Shown: positions 1-7,751 of the stretch, in pieces
Numbering within the stretch: the first letter of the stretch is position 1
Layout of the letters: each line of letters begins with the position of its first letter
Program-made: the position numbers and the translations under genes
Notes under the pieces: generated by a model
Seen by the model: only the letters and a program-made list of their open reading frames with translations
Database searches by the model: none
Told to the model about the DNA's origin: nothing
DNA from: Porphyromonadaceae bacterium UBA7087
GTDB taxonomy: Bacteria; Bacteroidota; Bacteroidia; Bacteroidales; Muribaculaceae
Length of the DNA: 33,463 bases
Direction of reading: 5' to 3'
Assembly (NCBI GenBank): GCA_002493515.1
Contig: DKYZ01000066.1
Location: 1 to 33,463 of the forward strand

Positions 1-2
1 CA

Positions 3-272
3 CTCAGTGAAACACTACCCCGGCAGGTGATTTCACCGGCATTCAAAATAGGCGGGCAGACCGGTTCAGTTGTACAGACGCCGATAAAAGGAGACATATT
101 GGTCATCGCAGGTCATGAAGTCATGGCGCCTGAGGGTTCTCTCGTAGAGGCATATGACATCAGTGGAAATCAAGTGGCATCCTCCATAACCCGTCTGAGT
201 CTTGAAGGCCTATTGCAGGGAATTTATATTGTCAGAAGCGGAAACGAAGCTGTGAAGGTTATGATCAAATGA
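3..272 (+). CDS. 3' end of a protein with a probable T9SS type A C-terminal sorting domain (partial)
   Basis: The reading frame is open from the first bases of the window to the TGA at 270-272, so this is very likely the tail of a larger gene whose start lies upstream. A GTG at 27 could give an 81-aa product, but nothing suggests an independent small gene. The tail has the pattern of a type IX secretion sorting domain: a beta-rich stretch, then YDISGNQV, then a G-x-YIVR-x-GN turn and a final hydrophobic-basic strand ending VKVMIK. In the family this domain directs export through the outer membrane and is then cleaved or anchored. The porX and porW genes further along fit with the cell having a T9SS. 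The cargo itself is not visible. Confidence 0.6.
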   Translation, partial: LSETLPRQVISPAFKIGGQTGSVVQTPIKGDILVIAGHEVMAPEGSLVEAYDISGNQVASSITRLSLEGLLQGIYIVRSGNEAVKVMIK

Positions 273-280
273 TTCTTCGG

Positions 281-376
281 TAGCTGCCTGCGTATCGATG
301 AAACATCAGAAGCAGGTGGCTGTTTCAAAATTGAAACGCCCCCGGAAGTTGGATACAAAACTTTTGGGGACGTTCC
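281..376. terminator. Structured intergenic region with a long hairpin, terminator-like
   Basis: The 173-bp gap between convergent genes holds three nested or adjacent inverted repeats. One is a 10-bp stem with two G-U pairs (282-291 with 311-320). The second is a perfect 7-bp palindrome around 322-337 (GTTTCAA/TTGAAAC). The third is an 18-position imperfect stem, 333-350 with 359-376, around an 8-nt loop. The last has two mismatches and two G-T wobbles. A T-rich stretch follows on the plus strand and a short TTTT on the minus strand, so it could stop transcription from both sides. An alternative is a degenerate transposon end or MITE. Confidence 0.45.
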
Positions 377-445
377 ATGTTAATCTTTCTTACTTTCTTA
401 ATTGTTGGTCTTGGATATATTGAAGGTTCCGTTACGGGGGATGGC

Positions 446-2011
446 TCATTCTATGATGAAGTCGTCGATGGAGCGTGTCGCGGGCGAGAAGTTGACTCCT
501 ATCCTGAAGAGTTTCCTGGGGTCGGCGTCGAAGGGGTTGGCGTAACGCTTCCGGGATATCTGCTCCAACGCCTCACTTGCGGATTTGTCATACTTGAACT
601 CGAATATATATATGAAACGATCTGTCTGGAGCACGGCGTCGCACCGTCCGTCGGAGGTGCGGTACTCGGCACGTACCTGGAATCCCATCAGGGTGAACGC
701 CAGGTAGAGCACGTTGTGGTAGTGTCGCTCGCAGTCGGTCACCATATCGTATGGATAGCCCGAGAACAGGGCCGAGAGGCGCCGCATGAAGTCGTCCGGA
801 CGTCCCTGCTCGACATCATCCACGAACTCCACTATGTCGAATGCCGTCCTCTCCGTGGGTGCCGGGGTATAATAGGGAAGCAGGAAGTTGAGGAAGGCCT
901 CCTTGACCTCTCGGTTGGGATAGCCGAGGGTGAATCTGCGGAATCTGGCGTCGAATCCCTTTATGGTGAGGTAGCCGCTTTGGAAAAGCACGGGAATGGG
1001 GTCGTCGGAGATGAGGTCCACGGTCATCATCCGCGGCGCTGCGACCCTCTCATCCTCGAGGTCGTGCAGGTTCATGCGGCTCTCCCTGAGCTTGTCGGCG
1101 AGGACGGTCGGCGTGGCGGTCTCGAACCAGAATGAGCCGATATACCTTTTCTTGAGGGCGCTCAGCAGACTGTAGGGGTTGTAGACATCATGCAGGCCCG
1201 GGCTGAAGTGGTAGCCGTCATAGTTTTTCCTCAGTGTCTCGACGGCCTGCTCCCTGCCTACCCCAAGTCTGCCGGCGAGGTCGTCGATTCCACGGCCGAA
1301 ATTGTCCGTCAGCTCCTGTGGCGTTATTCCGCATATGGTGGCGTACTGGTCGTCGAGCGTTATGTCCTCGAGGTTGTTGAGGTCTGAGAATATGGAGACC
1401 TTGCTGAACTTGGTGACTCCCGTGAGCATGGCGAAGTGTATGTCGGCGTCGCAGCTCTTCAGAACCCCATAGAAACCTTTCAGGATGGAGCGGTACGTGT
1501 CCTGCAGCGGCTCGTCCCTCACAGTGGAAATCAGCGGCTTGTCATACTCGTCGATGAGTATGGCCACCTTGCGTCCGGTGGACGCATATGCGGCCGAGAC
1601 TAGTCTTGCGAACCGGCTGTCCACTGAAAGGTCTCCCTCCGGCGTTACCCTGTATATGGATTCAAGCGGGGTCAGTTGCCGGCCGATTATCTCAAGCAGA
1701 TCCTGCCTTGTCTCATAGGACTTTGCGTTCAGGTCGATGTGTATAACGGGCCTGGGTTCCCAGTCGTCGGCGAGAGAGTCGATTGCCAGCCCCTTGAAGA
1801 GCTCCCGCTTCCCGAGGAAAAATGCCTCCATAGTGGACATGAGGAGGCTTTTCCCGAACCGCCTCGGGCGGCTCAGAAAATAATATGATCCTGTGGATAT
1901 AAGGTTGTATATCTGCTCCGTCTTGTCCACATATATGCAGTTTTCGCCTCTCAGCTTCTCGAAACTCTGAATCCCGATAGAGTATCTCGGGGTGTCTGTG
2001 GTCTGTGTCAT
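446..2011 (-). CDS. AAA-ATPase-like / PD-(D/E)XK nuclease family protein
   Basis: This 521-aa protein belongs to the AAA-ATPase-like plus PD-(D/E)XK family (DUF1703-type) that is present in many copies in gut Bacteroidales. The N-terminal half has a modified P-loop, RPRRFGKS at residues 48-55, and a Walker B-like strand ending in LIDEYD at about 149-157. The C-terminal part carries a nuclease-fold signature: Asp458 in GRCDAV, then FEFK with Glu471 and Lys473. The length is normal for the family and both ends look intact. It has its own promoter and is separated from the Sel1 gene by 99 bp, so it is probably transcribed alone. The cellular role of the family is not settled. Roles in mobile DNA or defence have been suggested, but nothing in this neighbourhood confirms that. 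Confidence 0.85.
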   Translation of the reverse strand: MTQTTDTPRYSIGIQSFEKLRGENCIYVDKTEQIYNLISTGSYYFLSRPRRFGKSLLMSTMEAFFLGKRELFKGLAIDSLADDWEPRPVIHIDLNAKSYETRQDLLEIIGRQLTPLESIYRVTPEGDLSVDSRFARLVSAAYASTGRKVAILIDEYDKPLISTVRDEPLQDTYRSILKGFYGVLKSCDADIHFAMLTGVTKFSKVSIFSDLNNLEDITLDDQYATICGITPQELTDNFGRGIDDLAGRLGVGREQAVETLRKNYDGYHFSPGLHDVYNPYSLLSALKKRYIGSFWFETATPTVLADKLRESRMNLHDLEDERVAAPRMMTVDLISDDPIPVLFQSGYLTIKGFDARFRRFTLGYPNREVKEAFLNFLLPYYTPAPTERTAFDIVEFVDDVEQGRPDDFMRRLSALFSGYPYDMVTDCERHYHNVLYLAFTLMGFQVRAEYRTSDGRCDAVLQTDRFIYIFEFKYDKSASEALEQISRKRYANPFDADPRKLFRIGVNFSPATRSIDDFIIE

Positions 2012-2057
2012 ATGCGTTCTTTTAAGTCTCTTCCAACGACAACGCGCTTGGACATGG

Positions 2058-2089
2058 CAAAGTTAGCTAAAATAAAACTGTCCCGCAAT
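2058..2089 (-). promoter_or_regulatory. Bacteroidota-type promoter for the AAA/PD-(D/E)XK gene
   Basis: Read on the minus strand, TAACTTTG at 2065-2058 matches the Bacteroidota -7 element TAnnTTTG. ATTG lies 20 bp upstream (2089-2086), close to the TTTG of the -33 element. It lies 47 bp upstream of the ATG at 2011, giving a short leader. Confidence 0.5.
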
Positions 2090-2110
2090 CTGAATCAGGA
2101 AAAAAGCAAT

Positions 2111-3145
2111 CTATTCCGTAGTGTTGTCCAGCAGAAGACGTGCTGCGGTCTCCGCATTTGGGACGCCGCCCTTCTCTGCCTTGTCATACCAGAAGGAGGA
2201 TGACATGCAATCGCTTGTATTCACGTCATATTGGCTAAGTATATCCAATGCCCATGACTCTGAGAGAATATCCGGAAAAATGTCAAGAAGTTCTCCGATG
2301 ACAAACTGGGCCGGATGATTGCCTCCCAATGCCGCCTTCAGGAAATAAAGCAATGATTTCTCATAATCATAATCCACGCCCTGCGCCCTGCTGTATGCGT
2401 CGCCCATCAGCGCCGAGGCCTCGGCGTCGCCGTTGTCCGCCAGCTCCCGGAATATGGCCGCACCTATTCCGGGTGCGCGGCGGTAGTAGCTTTTGCCGAT
2501 TGCCATGGCGGAGTCGCGGGGCAGGGCTTTCCATTTCTCGAGCATCATCTCCTTCAGAGGCACGGCTGCGTCGGGAAATCCTCCGTCGATAGCCTCAGTA
2601 TATAGCCTTGCCGCCATGACGGTGTCGGCCGCGCCTCCGAGTCCCAGCCTGTACAGGTCTGCGAGCTGGCTCTGGCCGGAAGGCAGACCGGCTTCCGCGG
2701 CCTTGGCCAGCCAGTAGCGGGCATGGGCATAGTCGCGCACCACGTCCTTCCCCTCCGCCAGAAGCCAGCCGAGATTGGCCGCTCCCTTGGCATCGCCGCT
2801 CTCTGCCGCCCTCTCTATCCAGAAGAGGGCGCTGTCGATGTCGCGGCGCAATCCCCCCTCCCCGTTGTAGTAGCGGAATCCGAGATAGTTCCTGGCCGGG
2901 GCATATCCCTTCTCGGCTGAGGCGCGGTAAAGGGCCGAGGAAAGCACGCTGTCCACCGGAATAGTGTCATATCCGGTGTCGTAGAGATAGGCCAGGTCGT
3001 AGAGTGCCTTGGCATCCCCGGCCTCGGCACGCTCCCTGAGTTTACGCAGGGCCTCCCTGGTTTCCTCCCGTCGGGGGGAGGAAGCGATGGCCGACATAAT
3101 GCAGAACGTGGCCAGAAGAATGACAGACCATACGCCCTTCCTCAT
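2111..3145 (-). CDS. Exported Sel1-like (TPR-type) repeat protein
   Basis: This 344-aa protein begins with a signal peptide (basic start, hydrophobic segment to about residue 21, AIA-S cleavage region), so it should be periplasmic or exported. The rest is a series of about 36-residue Sel1-like helical repeats, seen as recurring A-x-x-x-LG-x-x-Y/L-x-x-G and A-x-x-W-x-x-x-A-A-E-x-G patterns, for example between residues 80 and 150. Sel1 repeats are protein-protein interaction scaffolds, so an enzymatic role is not indicated. The start lies 12 bp after the porX stop codon, so it is almost certainly translated from the porW-porX transcript. That position makes a link to secretion or envelope sensing possible, but this is inference only. 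A T run follows the stop on the minus strand without a clear hairpin. Confidence 0.85.
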   Translation of the reverse strand: MRKGVWSVILLATFCIMSAIASSPRREETREALRKLRERAEAGDAKALYDLAYLYDTGYDTIPVDSVLSSALYRASAEKGYAPARNYLGFRYYNGEGGLRRDIDSALFWIERAAESGDAKGAANLGWLLAEGKDVVRDYAHARYWLAKAAEAGLPSGQSQLADLYRLGLGGAADTVMAARLYTEAIDGGFPDAAVPLKEMMLEKWKALPRDSAMAIGKSYYRRAPGIGAAIFRELADNGDAEASALMGDAYSRAQGVDYDYEKSLLYFLKAALGGNHPAQFVIGELLDIFPDILSESWALDILSQYDVNTSDCMSSSFWYDKAEKGGVPNAETAARLLLDNTTE

Positions 3146-3157
3146 CTCGATTGGATA

Positions 3158-4696
3158 TTATTGTTTTGGGGTGAGTGTCACCAGGGGCACGAGCATCTCC
3201 TGAAGCGATATGCCTCCGTGCTGGAATGTCCCCGTGTAATACTGCACGTAATAATTGTAGTTGTTCGGATAGGAGAAGAAATCCTCGTTGCAGGCGTAGA
3301 TGAAGACGCTGGAGATGTTGGGGGCCGGAAGCCCGAATGACTTCGGATTATGCATCTCGTAGACCTGTCTGGGATTGTAGTTGAGGTTTTTCCCCACCTT
3401 GTATCGCAGGTTGGTGTTTGTGTTGCGGTCGCCGACAACCTTTATCGGATTGTCCACCCGGATGGTGCCGTGGTCGGTAGTCACAATCACCTTGTATCCC
3501 AGCTCGGCAAGCCTGCGGAATATGTCGACGGCTCCCGAATGGCGGAACCAGGATTCCGTCAGGCTTCGGTATGCCGCGTCCGAGTTCGCCAGTTCGCGTA
3601 TCATCTTCGACTCGGTCCTGGCGTGGGAGAGCATGTCGATGAAATTGAGCACTACCACGTTAAGGGGCACGTCTTTGTTCTGGTTGAGCTTCTGGATGAA
3701 CTTCTCCCCGGCGCTTGAGTCATTGAGCTTGTTGTAGGTGAATGTCTCCTTGCGGCGGAAGCGCTCGAGCTGTGTGCGTATGAGCTCGCTCTCGTGTGCG
3801 TTGAATCCCTCGTTCTCCTCCTCGTCGACCCATAGATGCGGGAACATGGTGGCGATCTGCAGCGGCATCAGGCCGGCGAATATCGCGTTGCGCGCATATT
3901 GGGTTGAAGTGGGAAGGATAGTGTTGTAGAGTTCCTCCTCCACTGTGAAGAAGTCGGCCAGGAGGGGCTGGATCATCCTCCACTGGTCGAGACGGAAATT
4001 ATCGATAAGGAAGAAGCATACCTTGTCTCCGGCGTTAAGCAGGGGGAAGACACGGTTCTTGAAGATCTCATGGCTCATCAGCGGGTGTTCCTCACCCTTT
4101 ACCCAACCCTCGTAGTTGCGTTTGATGAATTTGCAGAAGCTTGCGTTGGCGTCTCTTTTCTGCATCAGCAGCAGTTCCGCCACTCCGGGGTCGGTGTCGG
4201 AGAGTTTCAGTTCCCAGTATACGAGCTGTCGGTATACCTCCATCCAGTCTTCGATGGACGCGGCCATATTGATGAGCGTCGAGATTTTCTGAAACTCCTG
4301 CTGATAGCTTGAGGTGGCCTGGGCGGCCACGAGCTCCCCGCTGTGGAGGTTTTTCTTCAGGCTCAGCAGAATCTGGTTGGGATTCACCGGTTTTATCAGA
4401 TAGTCGGCTATCTGGTTTCCGATGGCCTGGTTCATGATATTCTCCTCCTCGCTCTTGGTGATCATGATCACCGGCACTTCGGGGTGGGCCAGGTTTATTC
4501 TGGCAAGAGTCTCAAGGCCGGAAAGTCCCGGCATATTCTCATCAAGAAGGATAAGGGAATACGGCTCTCTGTCGAGCGCGTCGAGCGCGTCACGTCCGTT
4601 GGAGACGGTTGTGACATCATAGCCCTTGGCCTTCAGGAACAGTATGTGTGGCTTAAGCAGGTCTATTTCATCATCTGCCCATAATATTTTTTCCAT
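3158..4696 (-). CDS. porX: PorX: response regulator with PglZ domain, T9SS regulator
   Basis: This 512-aa protein has a CheY-like receiver at residues 1-120, with acidic pocket Asp8/Asp9, phosphoacceptor Asp52 in LLDENMPG, Thr80 and Lys102. A PglZ domain of the alkaline phosphatase superfamily follows. Candidate metal-site residues are Asp232 in FLIDNFR, the TST at 263-265, Asp354/His358 in FIDMLSHAR and Asp408-His409 in TTDHGT. This architecture and length match PorX. In Porphyromonas and Flavobacterium, PorX pairs with the histidine kinase PorY and controls type IX secretion genes. PorY is not in the window. The start is 18 bp downstream of the porW stop, and the two genes look cotranscribed. 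All key receiver and PglZ residues appear present, so the protein should be active. Confidence 0.93.
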   Translation of the reverse strand: MEKILWADDEIDLLKPHILFLKAKGYDVTTVSNGRDALDALDREPYSLILLDENMPGLSGLETLARINLAHPEVPVIMITKSEEENIMNQAIGNQIADYLIKPVNPNQILLSLKKNLHSGELVAAQATSSYQQEFQKISTLINMAASIEDWMEVYRQLVYWELKLSDTDPGVAELLLMQKRDANASFCKFIKRNYEGWVKGEEHPLMSHEIFKNRVFPLLNAGDKVCFFLIDNFRLDQWRMIQPLLADFFTVEEELYNTILPTSTQYARNAIFAGLMPLQIATMFPHLWVDEEENEGFNAHESELIRTQLERFRRKETFTYNKLNDSSAGEKFIQKLNQNKDVPLNVVVLNFIDMLSHARTESKMIRELANSDAAYRSLTESWFRHSGAVDIFRRLAELGYKVIVTTDHGTIRVDNPIKVVGDRNTNTNLRYKVGKNLNYNPRQVYEMHNPKSFGLPAPNISSVFIYACNEDFFSYPNNYNYYVQYYTGTFQHGGISLQEMLVPLVTLTPKQ

Positions 4697-4714
4697 AGCA
4701 GCTTTTTTAGGGGG

Positions 4715-7708
4715 TTAAATAGAGGGAGATTCGGCTTCTTCGGAGGAGGGAGCGGGAGACTCCTCGGGAGACTCGGGAGACTCGGGCGACTCAGGATTCT
4801 CGCAGGAATCGGAGTTATCAAGATTCTCGGAGGAATCGGAATTATCGGAGGAATCGGAGTTATCGGGGCCCGGGGGCATGGTCATGCCGGGGCCGACGAC
4901 TTTCTCCTCGGTCTCCGCTGCCGTCTGCTCCTGCTCGAAGCGGAAGTACTCTTCAAAAGAACGTCCCTCACGCAGAAGTAGTTCAAAGTTGGCTTTGCTG
5001 ATCATGATCGGCCTCACTTCCGGAGGCAGACGGAAGTCGCTTTCCGACATCACCTCGCGGTAATGCTCAAGCTGACGCAGATTGGCGAAGCCCTTTATCA
5101 CGAGCAGCCCTATGTCGGAGAAACTCATGGGCTCCATGTCGAAGTCTTTCACCACGAACGACGAGAAGTTGAAGCGTGCCACGTCGTAAAGGAGCTGGTT
5201 GGAATTCACCGAGTCTCTCGGGAAGGCGAGTACGAAATACTGCGGTGCGTCCGGGTCGCGCTCGAAGTTCGCCGGTTGTCCGTCACTGCCTGTAGCCCCC
5301 TCGGCGCTGTCGCTGAGGCGGGTGTCCCAGAGCATGCCTCGGGAGTTGCTAATTCCGGCGTGGGGCACACGGCCGGCCTTGAGCCCCTTGAGGATGCCGC
5401 CGGCCATATCTGTCATGTCGGTGTCCGGCCATTTCTGAAGCAGTTCGGTCAGACGGTCCTTGAACTTGTCGTTGTCCCCTTCCGTCAGATAGGAGAGGGC
5501 GTCGATGAAGACGAATTTAGGCAGAATCTTCGACAGGGGATAATCCTTTTCCATTGTGGCGGTCAGGGCGTGTACCTCCGCATTGTCGTCAGCCAGATAG
5601 GAGTCGTATGCCTTGACATACATCTCCTCCTGAATCTCGTTCATCCGGCGCAGGTTCTCAAAATAGTTGGGGTCGGTCATGGCCTTTCCGTAGGGGCTGT
5701 CCGGGAACTCGCTCAGAATCATCTGCCGCCAGCGCTCCGCGGCTGCCTGGTCGTTTTCCCTGACAGCCATCAGATACATGTTGTAGTAGACGTCGAGACG
5801 GTATACGTTGTCAGGATAACGGGTGTCGAGTTCGTTAAACTCCTTTCGGGCCGACGGATAGTCGTCGAGCTTGTCCTTAAGGATCAGGCCCATGTTATAG
5901 AGCCCCTCCTGGATCACGTCGTTGGAAGTCTGTATCTCCTCCGGAGTGGAGGGTATCTGCTTGAGATAGTACTCCACATTGTGTGGGTCGTTGGCCTTGT
6001 CGAGGGCCTCCTTCTCCTCGGCGCTCACGGAGTCGTTGGGAGCCTCGGTATTCTCGCCCGTCTCCTCTTCCTCATCCTCGTTGTCAAACGAGAAACTCGA
6101 TTTGTTTCTGCGGCGCCAGTCGTCTTCAAGCTTGCGCGCTCCCCAACGGCGCTGGAACTCCGTCTTTCCCTGGTTTTTCGACATGGTGTTGTAGAAATAC
6201 CATGATTTGTCGGTGTTCATCTGGAAGCTCTGCGTCGGGTTCTTGTCTTTGTTGACATTCCCCTGTGCCTCCTGCTGGGCGAGGTATTCCTCACGCTTGG
6301 CGGCTTCCGCCTCCTCCTTCTCTTTCTTGATGAGCTCGTCGACAATCTTCTGGCATACGGCCTTCTGTTCCTCCGGAGTCATCTTTGAGAGCGTGAGCAG
6401 GGAGTCCTGGAGATGGACGTTTCCGGCGAAGACAGCAAGCTCGTCGAGCACATCGCTCCGCTTCTTTATGGCCTTGTAGCCGGGATAGTTCTCGCTCAGC
6501 TGGGGCACGGCCTCGGAATAGCATGGCTGCGCCTTGACATATTCACCCTCCTGGAAATATATGTTTCCCAGGGCAAGCTGCGCGAGGGCCTTGTCGACAC
6601 CGTTGCGCGTGGATTTCTCGGCGGCGAGGATATAGTTTTTCTTGGCCTCGGCGGTGTCTTTGCGGCTTAGGTAGAGATTGCCTATGGCGTAGTATATCTG
6701 GTCGAGATATTCGTTGTTTCGCTGATAGCGCGTCATGGCGCGGAGCGCGTTCACCTCCCCCTTGATGTTGCTCCCGGTGAAGACCTCGCTCTGTTTGATA
6801 CGTGCGTTGAATTTCGCACGGTAGGCGGTGGAGGCTCCGCTCCCGGCCTTTTTGAATGCCATGTAGGCATCCTGCTTCTTGCCCAGCCTGCTGTAGACCT
6901 GTCCCAACAGGAAGTAGAGGCGGTTTTTCTGCGAGCCTTTCGCGGCCTGCGCCGCACGCTGCAGATATGGCACAGCCTCCTGCTCCCGGTCGCTGCGCAG
7001 CATATAGTCTGCCTGCACGTTGTCATACAGCGTCTTCAGCGAGCCGGATGTGAGTGCGGCCGGTTTCACGAGCCGCAGGATGTTCTCGGCCTCGTAGGCC
7101 CAGTCGAGGGCGCAGTAGCAGCGGGCCTGCCATAGCTGCGCCTCCGTCACCACGGCCGGAAGCCATTTGAAGTGCTTGGAGATGTACATGAACGTGGCGG
7201 CGGCTCCCAGGAAGTCGCCGTTGAGATACTGGGCCTTGCCCATCGTCAGCCACGCGTTGTGCAGGAAGGGGTTGAACTCGTCGCGGGCACGGAATTTCTT
7301 TTCCTTCTCCGAGCCGCTTTTCTTAGCCGGCTTCTTCTTGATGCTGTGGAGCTGGATTGCCTTCTGCATCTTCTCTATGGTGCGGTCGAAATTGCCCGTA
7401 GGCTGCGGCATCAGGGGGTCACCCTTGGCTTCGGCGGGATGCATGAGCACCTGCCGCGTGTAGTCGTCCTCGTAACCCTGCTCCATGGCCTTCAGGGTCT
7501 CCTTATAGTGTTCGGAGCCGTTGAAATACACGTTGTAGCGGGTGGTGAACGCCTGCCAGTTGCGCGAGAGGGCAGTGTTTTTCTTCGTGCTGCATGAGCT
7601 CAGGGCTACAAGCATAGTCGCCAGGACCCCCAGCAGAAGGAGTCCCGGAGCCACGTGGCACGGTCGATTTATATGGCGTTTGAAGATTGTCACGCTTCTA
7701 TAACGCAT
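4715..7708 (-). CDS. porW: PorW/SprE-type T9SS lipoprotein with TPR repeats
   Basis: This 997-aa lipoprotein has a long basic start and a lipobox ending in LSSC at Cys39, followed by STKKN, a beginning typical of PorW/SprE proteins. TPR-type helical repeats follow in the N-terminal half (about residues 140-420), then a Lys/Glu-rich linker and a second helical part. In studied Bacteroidota, PorW/SprE is an outer-membrane-associated periplasmic lipoprotein needed for T9SS assembly or for coupling its parts. The last 60 or so residues are a low-complexity Ser/Asp/Asn/Glu/Pro tail made of short repeats, which varies in this family and may be unstructured. The gene lies 43 bp after mutS and 18 bp before porX. 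The first ATG is used because it alone leaves a normal signal sequence before Cys39. Confidence 0.85.
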   Translation of the reverse strand: MRYRSVTIFKRHINRPCHVAPGLLLLGVLATMLVALSSCSTKKNTALSRNWQAFTTRYNVYFNGSEHYKETLKAMEQGYEDDYTRQVLMHPAEAKGDPLMPQPTGNFDRTIEKMQKAIQLHSIKKKPAKKSGSEKEKKFRARDEFNPFLHNAWLTMGKAQYLNGDFLGAAATFMYISKHFKWLPAVVTEAQLWQARCYCALDWAYEAENILRLVKPAALTSGSLKTLYDNVQADYMLRSDREQEAVPYLQRAAQAAKGSQKNRLYFLLGQVYSRLGKKQDAYMAFKKAGSGASTAYRAKFNARIKQSEVFTGSNIKGEVNALRAMTRYQRNNEYLDQIYYAIGNLYLSRKDTAEAKKNYILAAEKSTRNGVDKALAQLALGNIYFQEGEYVKAQPCYSEAVPQLSENYPGYKAIKKRSDVLDELAVFAGNVHLQDSLLTLSKMTPEEQKAVCQKIVDELIKKEKEEAEAAKREEYLAQQEAQGNVNKDKNPTQSFQMNTDKSWYFYNTMSKNQGKTEFQRRWGARKLEDDWRRRNKSSFSFDNEDEEEETGENTEAPNDSVSAEEKEALDKANDPHNVEYYLKQIPSTPEEIQTSNDVIQEGLYNMGLILKDKLDDYPSARKEFNELDTRYPDNVYRLDVYYNMYLMAVRENDQAAAERWRQMILSEFPDSPYGKAMTDPNYFENLRRMNEIQEEMYVKAYDSYLADDNAEVHALTATMEKDYPLSKILPKFVFIDALSYLTEGDNDKFKDRLTELLQKWPDTDMTDMAGGILKGLKAGRVPHAGISNSRGMLWDTRLSDSAEGATGSDGQPANFERDPDAPQYFVLAFPRDSVNSNQLLYDVARFNFSSFVVKDFDMEPMSFSDIGLLVIKGFANLRQLEHYREVMSESDFRLPPEVRPIMISKANFELLLREGRSFEEYFRFEQEQTAAETEEKVVGPGMTMPPGPDNSDSSDNSDSSENLDNSDSCENPESPESPESPEESPAPSSEEAESPSI
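4738..4870. repeat. Short tandem repeats coding the acidic PorW tail
   Basis: On the plus strand, two near-identical 18-bp units (GGAGGAATCGGAATTATC-like) and a related third copy occupy about 4803-4865. A run of 9-bp GGGAGACTC-like units occupies about 4759-4792. Both are in frame with porW and encode Asn-Ser-Asp-Ser and Glu-Ser-Pro repeats. Such runs tend to change copy number by slippage in multiples that keep the frame. Confidence 0.75.
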
Positions 7709-7751
7709 TGATGCGCGGACTTATTGCCGCATGCGGCGCAGCCCGGGGCGG

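Noticed and set aside
5063..6205. 380-aa open frame on the plus strand opposite porW
   Set aside because: It is antisense to an intact PorW frame, with no signal, motif or promoter of its own.
7726..7737. Perfect 12-bp palindrome GCCGCATGCGGC between mutS and porW as a terminator
   Set aside because: It has almost no loop space and no T-run on the minus strand. It lies in a 43-bp gap of an apparent operon.
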